Positions 8,159-16,189 of a stretch of DNA of 64,000 nt are shown here, one piece after another. Source of the stretch: Lachnospiraceae bacterium (GTDB lineage: Bacteria > Bacillota > Clostridia > Lachnospirales > Lachnospiraceae). Below the pieces are notes generated by a model. That model was not told the DNA's origin. It worked only from the letters and a program-made list of their open reading frames with translations, and did not search any database. Both the position numbers and the translations under genes were made by a program. Where the stretch lies: contig JAFWLM010000101.1 of NCBI GenBank assembly GCA_017511045.1, forward strand, positions 1 to 64,000, written 5' to 3'. How positions within the stretch are numbered: position 1 is the stretch's first letter; each line of letters opens with the position of its first letter.

Positions 8159-9271
8159 TCAGTCTTCCGGCTCAAAATCGAACTTTGTCCATACCGGCTC
8201 ACCGGTATACTCTAAAAGCTCTTCTTCTCCGTTTAATGCGCGGATCGCTCCGCTTGCTAATGCTTCCATTTCGAAGTCGCCTGCCATAACGATGATCTCA
8301 CCGATCCATCCTGCATATTTGCGAACGTTCTCAATGAAGTCCTTATCATTGGAAACACCGCCGGTCATAACGATACCGTCAACTTTTCCTTCCAGTACGC
8401 ATGCATAAGATCCGATGTATTTTGCAAGGTTGTATGCAAATGCTCTGTAGATCAGCTCTGCCCACTGATCGCCGTTTGCAATACGATCCTTGATCTCAAG
8501 CATGTTATCAGTTCCGACAAGTCCTAACAGACCACCGGTCTTGGAAACTTTTGCCTTCATCTCATCCAGTGTGTATTTTCCGGAATAGCACATCTTGATC
8601 ACAGGAAGAAGCGGAACATAACCGGAACGGTTCGGGGAGATCGGGCCATCGCCGTTAAGAACGTCATTGCCGTCTACGATCTTACCCTGTTTGTGAGCTG
8701 CGATACTTAATCCGCCGCCGACATGGCAGACGATAAAGTTACACTCATCATATTTCTTTCCAAGCTGAGCTGCTGCACGAAGAGCAACCTCTTTCTGATT
8801 CAGAACGTGGATATGGGACTCTCTGTGGATCCCTTTGATACCGGAGATTCTGGATACATCATCAAACTCATCTGCATCCGGCGGATTTACCAGATATGCC
8901 GGTTTTCCGGTTTCAACTGCAAACGCGTTGATGATCTGTGCACCAAGGATCGCCGGGTGCTCCATCAGTCTTCCGGAGGAGCAGTCATCTAAGATCTTGG
9001 CATTTACAGGGAAGATACCTGTGGTCGTAGATTCCAGACCGCCGGAGTATGCTGCAAATGCATCCATATCTTTAATATCAATATTGTTGTTTTTCAGCTC
9101 TTCCATAATCGTTTCTACTCTGTACGGAAGCTGATCTGAAACTCTTGCAAACGTTTTCAGTTTTTCAGTATCATGCTGAACGTTTGCTTTAAAGAGTCTT
9201 TCCTCGCCATCAAAAACTGCGAGTTTTGTGCTGGTAGAACCAGGACTTAATGTAAAAATCTTATAACCCAT
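8159..9271 (-). CDS. buk: Butyrate kinase / branched-chain acyl kinase (paralogue 1)
   Basis: 370 residues of the acetate/butyrate kinase family (ASKHA fold). The phosphate loop reads LSPGSTSTKLAVFD, and further motifs are CHVGGGLSIAAH, NGDGPISPNRSG and VMTGGVS. The enzyme converts an acyl phosphate plus ADP to the acid plus ATP. Butyrate is the family default, but members act on isobutyrate, isovalerate and aryl-acids. It is the last gene of the unit that begins with iorA, 116 nt after the GntR gene, and is preceded by a GAGAGG ribosome site. A second, clearly diverged kinase lies at 10075-11154. Co-occurrence with a 2-oxoacid oxidoreductase makes a branched or aromatic acyl phosphate a plausible substrate (inference). 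Confidence 0.88.
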   Translation of the reverse strand: MGYKIFTLSPGSTSTKLAVFDGEERLFKANVQHDTEKLKTFARVSDQLPYRVETIMEELKNNNIDIKDMDAFAAYSGGLESTTTGIFPVNAKILDDCSSGRLMEHPAILGAQIINAFAVETGKPAYLVNPPDADEFDDVSRISGIKGIHRESHIHVLNQKEVALRAAAQLGKKYDECNFIVCHVGGGLSIAAHKQGKIVDGNDVLNGDGPISPNRSGYVPLLPVIKMCYSGKYTLDEMKAKVSKTGGLLGLVGTDNMLEIKDRIANGDQWAELIYRAFAYNLAKYIGSYACVLEGKVDGIVMTGGVSNDKDFIENVRKYAGWIGEIIVMAGDFEMEALASGAIRALNGEEELLEYTGEPVWTKFDFEPED

Positions 9272-9387
9272 GTTGACCTCTCAATACTTTGTACTTGTTT
9301 ATCAGTTACAGACCGTAAGGAAGCTGATATCTGGCTGCTGACAAAATACAGCTCCACATAACGGTTTATTATTCTACTGATCCGAAA

Positions 9388-10068
9388 TCAGATAAAGAAT
9401 TCCGGATACTTTTTCTTCATCTCATTGCCGTAACGTCCGACGGAGTCGATATGATGATTGATCACATCTCTGGCGGTGACGATGTCTTCTTTTTCGATCG
9501 CTTCAATGATCATCTCATGCTCTTTCGGAAGATCGCCGATCCGCTCTAAAGTTCCGACCTCCATGTTCCGCCATCTTCTGACATGCATAAACGCATCTTC
9601 GTAAAGATTCGGAAGATGAGGCCTTCCGACAGCGGCAAGGAGCAGATTGTGAAACTCGTCATCCAGCTTATAAAAAGCGTTTGGATCTGCTTTATAATCT
9701 TTGATCGCTTTCTGCTTGGCAAGGCATGCTCTTAAATCTTTGATCAGCTTTTCATTGCTTCCCTTTTCAATGATCCTGCGGACCGTCTCCTGCTCAATGG
9801 CTTCACGTAGATACAGCACATCATTGATAAAATCAAGATCGATCAGGGAAACAAAGGTTCCGCGCTGAGGAAAGACGTCAACAAAGCCTCGCTCTTTTAA
9901 AACCGCAAGCGCACCGCGAACGGTATGGCGAGTCGTATCATAAGCTGCGCAAAGATCTCCTTCGCTGATCAGCTCGCCCGGCATATATTTGAGACTTTCA
10001 ATTTTCTTCAGCAGATCGTCAACGATCTTTTCGCTTGTAACGATCCGCCTGGTTCTCTGCATATTCAT
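9388..10068 (-). CDS. GntR/FadR-family transcriptional regulator (FCD domain)
   Basis: 226 residues. The N-terminal winged helix reads ISEGDLCAAYDTTRHTVRGALAVLKERGFV followed by a PQRGTFV wing. The C-terminal all-helical FCD domain has the usual acidic/His ligands (DDEFHNLL, PKEHEMI, INHHIDSVG), suggesting metal or small-acid binding. It lies between the two acyl kinase genes and starts 6 nt after buk2, so it is inside the operon it probably controls. A TTGTCGACAA palindrome just downstream of the iorA promoter is a good candidate operator. The effector is unknown; a 2-oxoacid or acyl derivative would fit. A second in-frame ATG lies two codons in. Confidence 0.9.
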   Translation of the reverse strand: MNMQRTRRIVTSEKIVDDLLKKIESLKYMPGELISEGDLCAAYDTTRHTVRGALAVLKERGFVDVFPQRGTFVSLIDLDFINDVLYLREAIEQETVRRIIEKGSNEKLIKDLRACLAKQKAIKDYKADPNAFYKLDDEFHNLLLAAVGRPHLPNLYEDAFMHVRRWRNMEVGTLERIGDLPKEHEMIIEAIEKEDIVTARDVINHHIDSVGRYGNEMKKKYPEFFI

Positions 10069-10074
10069 TTTGCT

Positions 10075-11154
10075 TTACAGCTTTCCTTCCACTTTGACGA
10101 AGTTCTTAGCAGTTTCTTCGCCTCTTAAAACACGAAGGCATCCGAATGCCAGAGAATCCATTTCATTCTCGCCCGGATAGATGACGACCGGCGCGATAAA
10201 CTTCACTCTGTCGGAGACCATCTTAGTAAACATTTCGGAATGAGCGATTCCACCTGTTAAAATAATTGCATCAACCTGACCGCAGCAGGTTGCAGCGCAT
10301 GCGCAAAGATGTTTTGCAACGCCCAAAGCCATTGCCTCATAAACAAGCTTTGCATGCTCATCACCGTCAGCGATCATCTTTTCCACTTCTCTGGAATCGT
10401 TGGTTCCGAGGTGGGAGTTAAGGCCTCCCTGTCCTTTGATCTTTTTCATCATGGACTTCTGGTCATACTCTCCGCTGAATGCCATATCTACGACCTGGAA
10501 CAGCGGAAGACCTCCGGTTCTTTCCGGAGAGAACGGTCCTTCCTCATCACTTACGAAGTCGATGATCCGTCCCTGGGAATGAAGAGCAACAGAGATACCT
10601 CCGCCAAGATGGGAGATCAAAAGATTGGATTTGTCATATGCATTTCCTGTTTCTTTTTCCCATTTTTTCGCTGCAGCTCTCATGTTCAGGTTATGACCAA
10701 GCGCTTTTCTTCTCATCTCTTTGAAACCGGTGATCTTTGTCAGCGGGATCATTTCATCAACTGTAATTCCGTCATAAACATAAGCCGGAATGTTCAGCTG
10801 AGTAGAAAGTGCATAAGCGATCGGTGCGCCGAGGTTTGAAGGATGGTTGTTCTGCGGATTGTTCTGCAGCTGCCATACCATATCCTCATTAACTTTGTAA
10901 GCGCCTGCCTCGATCGGAGGAAGCAGTCCGCATCTGCTGACGATTGCTGTGAGTTCTTCCAGCTTCACTCCGTGCTTGTCCAGTGCGTCCAGGATCATAT
11001 CTCTGCGGAATTCATACTGGTCTTTGATCTCATCAAACTGTGCCAGTTCTTCTGTGGAATGGGCAATGCTTTCAACAAATACCGGTGTCTCATCATTATA
11101 GACGGCAATTTTGGTTGAAGTTGAACCCGGGTTCATGATTAATAATTTTTCCAT
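10075..11154 (-). CDS. buk: Butyrate kinase (paralogue 2)
   Basis: 359 residues, the classic length of Buk. Motifs include MNPGSTSTKIAVYND at the N-terminus, SHLGGGISVALH, DEEGPFSPERTGG, LNSHLGTND and IILTGGIAHSE. It should catalyse acyl phosphate + ADP to acid + ATP, the energy-conserving last step of acyl-CoA fermentation. AGGAGG lies before the ATG. It follows the 2-hydroxyacid dehydrogenase by 33 nt and precedes gntR by 6 nt. The partner phosphotransacylase (Ptb) is absent from the window, so it must lie elsewhere or be replaced. Substrate specificity between this copy and the one at 8159 cannot be assigned by eye. Confidence 0.92.
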   Translation of the reverse strand: MEKLLIMNPGSTSTKIAVYNDETPVFVESIAHSTEELAQFDEIKDQYEFRRDMILDALDKHGVKLEELTAIVSRCGLLPPIEAGAYKVNEDMVWQLQNNPQNNHPSNLGAPIAYALSTQLNIPAYVYDGITVDEMIPLTKITGFKEMRRKALGHNLNMRAAAKKWEKETGNAYDKSNLLISHLGGGISVALHSQGRIIDFVSDEEGPFSPERTGGLPLFQVVDMAFSGEYDQKSMMKKIKGQGGLNSHLGTNDSREVEKMIADGDEHAKLVYEAMALGVAKHLCACAATCCGQVDAIILTGGIAHSEMFTKMVSDRVKFIAPVVIYPGENEMDSLAFGCLRVLRGEETAKNFVKVEGKL

Positions 11155-11187
11155 AGTGCCTCCTGTAAAAAATGTGATTACGGGATC

Positions 11188-12174
11188 TTATCTGTTCATA
11201 ATGTTCTGAGGCTCTTTGCCTGCTTCAACTGCTTCAAAGTTGGCGATCGCGCCATTCAGCATGGTGATGAAAGCTTCATCTGTCATGCCGCCGATATGCG
11301 GGGTCAGAGTCAGTCTGTCCATGCCTGCAGGGCTCATGTTCAGAAGGATGTGATCCTTCGGAGTCGGCTCCGGGGCAACTACATCGAGTGCAGCATGTGC
11401 GATCTGTCCGGTCTCTAATGCATGAGCAAGTGCTTCGTCATTGATAACCTCTCCACGTGCGGTATTAACAACGATCGCGGTGTTCTTCATCTCTTCGAAC
11501 TGCTTAGCGCCAAGCATTCCGACTGTCTCCGGGAATACCGGAACATGCATAGAGATAACATCGCAGGCCTTGCAAAGATCATCAAATTCCATGTATTCAA
11601 TGTTCAGTTCTTTTTCCTGCTCCGGTGTCGGACGGAAAGTATCATAGTAGCTGATCTTTACGTTCCAGCCCTGAAGTTTCTTAACAGCTTCTTTTGCGAT
11701 AGCACCCATACCGACAAAGCCGATGTGCTTTCCTGCGATCTCATGAACGCCCATTGCAAGGGAATCACCCTTAACAGCTGTATAGTCTTCATTCTTTAAT
11801 CTTCTGTCGCTTAAGGCAATTCTTCTGAATGCTGCAAGCATTAAAGCGATCGTATGCTCTGCAACACCGTTTGCATTAGCGCCTCTGTTGTTGCAGACCG
11901 GAATTCCCATTTCTTTCGCTTTATTAAAATCGATCTTATCAAAAGCAACACCTTCAGACTGGATCAGTTTGAGCTGCGGATTTGCCTCGATGACTGCTGC
12001 GCTTACCGGGTGAACAGCGCCTACAAAAAGATACTCAACACCCTTTAATGCTTCGATCAGCTGCTCATCAGTATAAGGAACATCTACGTAAGTGATATCC
12101 CAGTCTTCCGGGAAGTAGATCCCATATTTTTCAAATCTTGATGGTGCTACAGTTGACACAAGTTTCTTTGCCAT
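11188..12174 (-). CDS. D-isomer-specific 2-hydroxyacid dehydrogenase
   Basis: 328 residues. It has the NAD-binding motif GKHIGFVGMGAIAKEAV (note GxGxxA in place of GxGxxG) and the catalytic triad Arg240 (NTARGE), Glu269 (APEP) and His293 (TPHIGG). The family reduces 2-oxoacids to D-2-hydroxyacids or the reverse with NAD(H). It resembles phosphoglycerate dehydrogenases but lacks a regulatory ACT domain. Placed between iorB and buk2 with an AGGAGG site, it probably reduces the same 2-oxoacids that Ior oxidises, giving a redox outlet (inference). An ordinary serine-pathway SerA role is the alternative, but no serC or serB is nearby. Confidence 0.87.
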   Translation of the reverse strand: MAKKLVSTVAPSRFEKYGIYFPEDWDITYVDVPYTDEQLIEALKGVEYLFVGAVHPVSAAVIEANPQLKLIQSEGVAFDKIDFNKAKEMGIPVCNNRGANANGVAEHTIALMLAAFRRIALSDRRLKNEDYTAVKGDSLAMGVHEIAGKHIGFVGMGAIAKEAVKKLQGWNVKISYYDTFRPTPEQEKELNIEYMEFDDLCKACDVISMHVPVFPETVGMLGAKQFEEMKNTAIVVNTARGEVINDEALAHALETGQIAHAALDVVAPEPTPKDHILLNMSPAGMDRLTLTPHIGGMTDEAFITMLNGAIANFEAVEAGKEPQNIMNR

Positions 12175-12250
12175 GTTACTCCTCCTAATTCTTTTAATCC
12201 TTTATTAGTAATTTTTTATATCTGCAATAGCGAAATGCTAATTATGCACG

Positions 12251-12820
12251 TTACATCTGATATCCTTTTTCAAAGGCGCTGAGGTTCAGATCCACAAGTT
12301 TTTCCGGAACATTTTTCGCAACCAGACCCTTCCAGTCCACATCATCCAGACCAAGCTGTTTTACCAATGCGCCTAAAAGAACGATATTCTGAGCTTTTAC
12401 ATTTCCGAGTTCTTCTGCAACTTTATATGCCTCAACAACAATGACATTCGGGACCGCTTTTTTCAGCTCATCGATCGCGTCCTTAGGATATTCTGCAGCT
12501 CCCGTAAGGACCGGCATCGGAAGGATCTCTCTGGTATCCGTAATAACAGTGCCGCCCTCTTTTAAATAAGGAATTGCGCGAACAGCTTCTATCTTCTCAA
12601 AAGAAACGATCAGGTCGGCTTCTCCTTCTCCTACGATCGGAGAATAAACTTTATCTCCATATTTGATCTGCGTTACAACGGTACCGCCTCTCTGGCTCAT
12701 TCCGTGGATCTCGCTCATTTTGACATCATAGCCTTTTTCGATTAGCCCCTTGGAAAGAATGGTCGAAGTCGTAATGGTGCCCTGTCCTCCAACACCGACC
12801 AGAATAATTGCCTTCGTCAT
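12251..12820 (-). CDS. iorB: Indolepyruvate:ferredoxin oxidoreductase, beta subunit
   Basis: About 189 residues. The N-terminus has the gamma-type oxidoreductase motif ILVGVGGQGTITTSTIL, followed by EIHGMSQRGGTVVTQIKYG, both typical of IorB. With IorA it oxidises aryl-2-oxoacids to acyl-CoA with reduced ferredoxin. The ATG at 12820 is chosen: it is one base after the iorA stop with GGTGAG upstream, which implies translational coupling. A longer upstream frame only overlaps iorA. The gene ends 76 nt before the dehydrogenase with no terminator between, so read-through is expected. Confidence 0.93.
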   Translation of the reverse strand: MTKAIILVGVGGQGTITTSTILSKGLIEKGYDVKMSEIHGMSQRGGTVVTQIKYGDKVYSPIVGEGEADLIVSFEKIEAVRAIPYLKEGGTVITDTREILPMPVLTGAAEYPKDAIDELKKAVPNVIVVEAYKVAEELGNVKAQNIVLLGALVKQLGLDDVDWKGLVAKNVPEKLVDLNLSAFEKGYQM

Positions 12821-12821
12821 A

Positions 12822-14612
12822 TTACTCACCCACTTTCTCGATCGCGTCAAACTTGCACTGCTGGATGCAGAGACCACAGCGGTTGCAGTTCGCAATGTCT
12901 GCGATATAAGCCTTTTTGTTTGCTTCATCAAATGCGATAGACGGGCAGGCGATCTTCATGCACTGCTTACATCCCACACATTTATCCGGGTTCATTTTCA
13001 CATGCTTTCCGGCATTTGCTTTCTGCACTTCCTTGATCAGTGCACAAGGTCTCTTGGTAATGATCACAAACGGGCCCTCTGCTTTAAGCGCAGCTTCCAG
13101 TGCTTCCTTTGCAGCTTCCTGATCTACCGGATCGAACACGCGCAGGTGGTCATCATCAATGCCCAGAGAACGCACCGCACTTTCAATGTCGATCGCCGGC
13201 GATTCATATCCCATCAGGTTCTTTGTGGTTCCCGGATTCTGCTGATGTCCGGTCATCGCCGTGATGGAGTTATCCAAAATACATGCAACAACATTCGATT
13301 CCGATGCCACGATATCGATCAGTGATGTCAGTCCTGAATGGAAGAACGTGGAATCTCCCAGTTCCCCGATTGCCTTTCTTGTATCGCCCTGTGCCTTTAA
13401 TGCTCTTGAAAGGCCGACCAATAAAGAGAATCCGCTTCCCATGCAGACGCAGGTGTCAAAGCCGCTAAGCGGCGGATTGATCGCCAGGGCATAACAGCCG
13501 ATATCTCCGAGAGATACAAACTTATCGCGCATTTTGCTTAAAGCAAAGTAGAATCCTCTGTGAGGACATCCTGCGCAAAGGACCGGCGGACGAGCCGGAA
13601 CATTAACAGTTTCAACCTGATAGCGGAATTCATCCTGTGCCCCTAAGAGCGAATCCCTGACGACTTTAGTATTAAACTCACCCTGGATCGTCAGTTTTTC
13701 TTTGCCGATCGCATTGGTGAACCCAAGTGCCTTCACGGTATTTTCCAGATATGGCTCACCTTCTTCTACAATATATAAGGTCTCATACTTTGAAGCAAAA
13801 TCCGCCATCAGTTTTCTTGGAAGCGGATAGGTCAGTCCGAGTTTTAAAACGCTTGCGGTTTCACCGAAAACATCCTTTACATACTGATAGGAAATACCGG
13901 AAGTAATGATTCCGATTTTAGCGCCTTCTGCTTCCTCTACTTTGTTCAGTTCACAGGTATTGGCGTACTCTTCCATTTTTGCCAGAAGATCTTCCCGGAT
14001 AATGTGACGTTTTTTCGCATTCACCGGAAGCATGGAATACTTCGCTGCATTTCCTTCATATTTTCTAACCGGAACCTCTGTGCGCTCACCAAGCTCAACA
14101 ACACTCTTGGAATGGCAGACACGGGTCGTCATGCGGAAGAGGACCGGAACATCATATTCTTCCGAAAGTTCCATCGCTTTTATCATAAAGTCCTTGCATT
14201 CCTGGGAATCTGACGGTTCCACCATGGCCAGTTTTGCGTGCGGTGCATACAGACGGTTGTCCTGCTCATTCTGGGAACTGTGGCATGCCGGATCGTCTGC
14301 AGTAACAAAGATCAGTGCGCCATTGACTCCGCAGTATCCCATCGTAAAGATCGGATCTGCTGCAACGTTCATACCGACATGTTTGAATGTACAGATGGAA
14401 CGCATGCCGCCGATACTTGCTCCGGAGGCAGCTTCCGCTGCAACTTTTTCATTCGGAGACCATTCACTATAGATCACGTCTTTGTAAAGGCCGCCGATAT
14501 TCTCTAATATCTCTGTGCTTGGTGTGCCCGGATAGGCAGCTGCGAAATGACCGCCGCCTTCGTAAAAACCGCGGGCAACAGCTTCATTTCCGCTCATGAT
14601 CATCTTGCTCAT
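12822..14612 (-). CDS. iorA: Indolepyruvate:ferredoxin oxidoreductase, alpha subunit
   Basis: 596 residues from the ATG at 14612, which has GGAAGGAAG upstream; an 11-residue longer frame lacks an RBS. The N-terminal pyrimidine domain starts SGNEAVARGFYEGG. The thiamine-diphosphate domain has GDIGCYAL, GSGFSLLVG and GDSTFFHSG...ILDNSITAMTGHQ. The C-terminus carries two [4Fe-4S] motifs, CVGCKQCMKIACP and CNRCGLCIQQC. The enzyme converts indolepyruvate, phenylpyruvate or related 2-oxoacids with CoA to aryl-acetyl-CoA, CO2 and reduced ferredoxin, in the cytoplasm. It leads an operon with acyl kinases, which points to amino-acid fermentation with ATP gain. It has its own promoter and probable operator. 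Confidence 0.95.
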   Translation of the reverse strand: MSKMIMSGNEAVARGFYEGGGHFAAAYPGTPSTEILENIGGLYKDVIYSEWSPNEKVAAEAASGASIGGMRSICTFKHVGMNVAADPIFTMGYCGVNGALIFVTADDPACHSSQNEQDNRLYAPHAKLAMVEPSDSQECKDFMIKAMELSEEYDVPVLFRMTTRVCHSKSVVELGERTEVPVRKYEGNAAKYSMLPVNAKKRHIIREDLLAKMEEYANTCELNKVEEAEGAKIGIITSGISYQYVKDVFGETASVLKLGLTYPLPRKLMADFASKYETLYIVEEGEPYLENTVKALGFTNAIGKEKLTIQGEFNTKVVRDSLLGAQDEFRYQVETVNVPARPPVLCAGCPHRGFYFALSKMRDKFVSLGDIGCYALAINPPLSGFDTCVCMGSGFSLLVGLSRALKAQGDTRKAIGELGDSTFFHSGLTSLIDIVASESNVVACILDNSITAMTGHQQNPGTTKNLMGYESPAIDIESAVRSLGIDDDHLRVFDPVDQEAAKEALEAALKAEGPFVIITKRPCALIKEVQKANAGKHVKMNPDKCVGCKQCMKIACPSIAFDEANKKAYIADIANCNRCGLCIQQCKFDAIEKVGE

Positions 14613-14683
14613 AACATTTCTTCCTTCCCGAAAAGGTTTCTGCAAGTAAAGAATTTCTTCTCTGATTTTTTCAATTAGTCAAC

Positions 14684-14693
14684 TTGTCGACAA
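14684..14693. promoter_or_regulatory. Putative GntR/FadR operator upstream of iorA
   Basis: Perfect palindrome TTGTCGACAA, 11 nt past the -10 box of the iorA promoter, so over the first transcribed bases. It resembles FadR-group operators (TTGT-N2-ACAA; B. subtilis GntR binds a TTGTATACAA core). A GntR regulator gene lies in the same operon. The assignment is inference from position and shape. Confidence 0.55.
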
Positions 14694-14704
14694 ATCTCTT
14701 TTTT

Positions 14705-14733
14705 ATTGTACTTTAGCAGTTATATTTTGGCAA
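14705..14733 (-). promoter_or_regulatory. iorA operon promoter
   Basis: TTGCCA (14733-14728), exact 17-nt spacer, TACAAT (14710-14705) on the minus strand. The predicted start is near 14697, giving a leader of about 85 nt before iorA. Confidence 0.7.
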
Positions 14734-14769
14734 TCAATATTTCCAGAAAAATTGTACAAAAAAAGTTCC

Positions 14770-14800
14770 AAAAAAAACGAAGCGGTCATGCCGCTTCGTT
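14770..14800 (-). terminator. Intrinsic terminator after the CapA gene
   Basis: Perfect 10-bp stem (14776-14785 with 14791-14800), five-base loop, then a run of T on the minus strand. It closes the envelope operon that starts at 22514. Confidence 0.92.
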
Positions 14801-14816
14801 CGTAACGTCCGTATGA

Positions 14817-16178
14817 TTAAAAACTCTCGGGATCCGGAGCCAGCCGGATACTTTCACGGAAACGATTATATTCTCCGCTGATCCTTCCCATGGTCCGGTT
14901 ATAGGAATTGATCGCTGCGCCCTCAGAGCTCGCGCCCCAGGAAGACGGATCTTTTTCATTATCCAGAGCTACGATCGAATAGACCCTTCCCTGTCCGTCA
15001 TCTGTCAGATCCACCCAGGTCGGGATGATATCAAGACCTGTGATCTTGACTTTTCCGTTGTTGAACTTCGAGAAGGTAACGTTAAAGATCATTCCGTCCT
15101 CTGTATAGCCACGGTTTCCGTCTTCATCCATCAGATTTGCTCTCTGGTTGGAGATCTCATTTCCCATGGAATACAGGCACAGCATCTGATGTCCGGTGCT
15201 GCTTGTTAACGTTTCATAGCGCTCAATGACATGCGGATGCCCTCCAACGATCACGTCGACTCCCATTTCACATAATCTCTGCGCAATGGCCTGCTGATCC
15301 TCATTCGGATCATCGTGATATTCATCGCCCCAGTGAATATAGAAAATGTTTGCTTCCACACCCAGCATTTTCATCTGGTCCAAATCGCTTTGCACAGCAT
15401 TATAGAGTTCGTCCAGATCGCTGTAGCAGAAACTGTTAACAAGGTCCTCGCCGCCGTCTGTCAGTGGAAGTCCGTTCAGGGATTTATTCCAATCGGTGAT
15501 CTCACGGGTATCATAGGTATAGCAGACAAAGCCGAGCTTGATTCCATTGACCATCTTTGTCACGATGTAATGCTCATCCGTGCTCTGTCTGGTACCGGTA
15601 TATTCCATTCCGTTTTCTTTAATGACATCTAATGTTCTTTTGATTCCGTAGGTGCCGGAATCGTTGGCGTGATTATTTGCCGTCAGACAAATGTCCACAC
15701 CTGAGTTGGCAAGTGCCGTTACGATCTCATCCGGACAGTTGAAAAGCGGATAGCTCTTATAGCCGTTCTCTTCTCCCGCGCAGGTAACCTCAAGATTTGC
15801 CACCATGATATCCGGCGCAGTGTAATATGGAGCGACCAGGGCAAAATCACGGCTGAAATCATAATTGCCGTCTCCGGTCGCAGCAGCATCATAAATCGGA
15901 GAATGGATCAGAATATCTCCTGTGGACCCGACGGTTACAGAGGATGCAATGGCGGGAGATGCCAGCCTTGGCTTTTCCTCCTCCGGAGCCTCATCCTTCG
16001 GCCGCAGTATTAAAAATGCTGCAACAGCCGCGATCAGCACAACTAAAACAATCAAAAGGATACCCGGTTTAAATCCACCGCGTCTTTTTTTCTGCTTCGT
16101 ATATTCTCTTTGATACCTCTGATCACTCTGAGGTCTGCGTCCACTCTGATATCTTTGATTACTTCTTCTTTGACTCAT
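14817..16178 (-). CDS. CapA family protein (metallophosphatase-like, membrane anchored)
   Basis: 453 residues. A basic, Arg/Gln/Tyr-rich cytoplasmic N-terminus (about 1-36) precedes one membrane helix (about 39-58), then the CapA domain. Family motifs are GSTGDILIHS, MVANLEVT, LTANNHANDSGTYG, IHWGDEYHDD and VGGHPHVIERYE, with the expected metal-binding Asp, Asn and His residues. CapA proteins are linked to poly-gamma-glutamate synthesis, but most clostridial members stand without capB/capC, as here, and their substrate is unknown. It is the last gene of the operon, 11 nt after the coiled-coil gene. Its basic N-terminus resembles the basic tail of the PIG-L protein in the same operon. Confidence 0.87.
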   Translation of the reverse strand: MSQRRSNQRYQSGRRPQSDQRYQREYTKQKKRRGGFKPGILLIVLVVLIAAVAAFLILRPKDEAPEEEKPRLASPAIASSVTVGSTGDILIHSPIYDAAATGDGNYDFSRDFALVAPYYTAPDIMVANLEVTCAGEENGYKSYPLFNCPDEIVTALANSGVDICLTANNHANDSGTYGIKRTLDVIKENGMEYTGTRQSTDEHYIVTKMVNGIKLGFVCYTYDTREITDWNKSLNGLPLTDGGEDLVNSFCYSDLDELYNAVQSDLDQMKMLGVEANIFYIHWGDEYHDDPNEDQQAIAQRLCEMGVDVIVGGHPHVIERYETLTSSTGHQMLCLYSMGNEISNQRANLMDEDGNRGYTEDGMIFNVTFSKFNNGKVKITGLDIIPTWVDLTDDGQGRVYSIVALDNEKDPSSWGASSEGAAINSYNRTMGRISGEYNRFRESIRLAPDPESF

Positions 16179-16189
16179 ATGATCACCAT

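Noticed and set aside
12832..12931. Longer iorB with extra N-terminal residues
   Set aside because: The extension is the iorA C-terminus read in another frame; the conserved IorB N-terminus starts at ATG 12820 right after the iorA stop.
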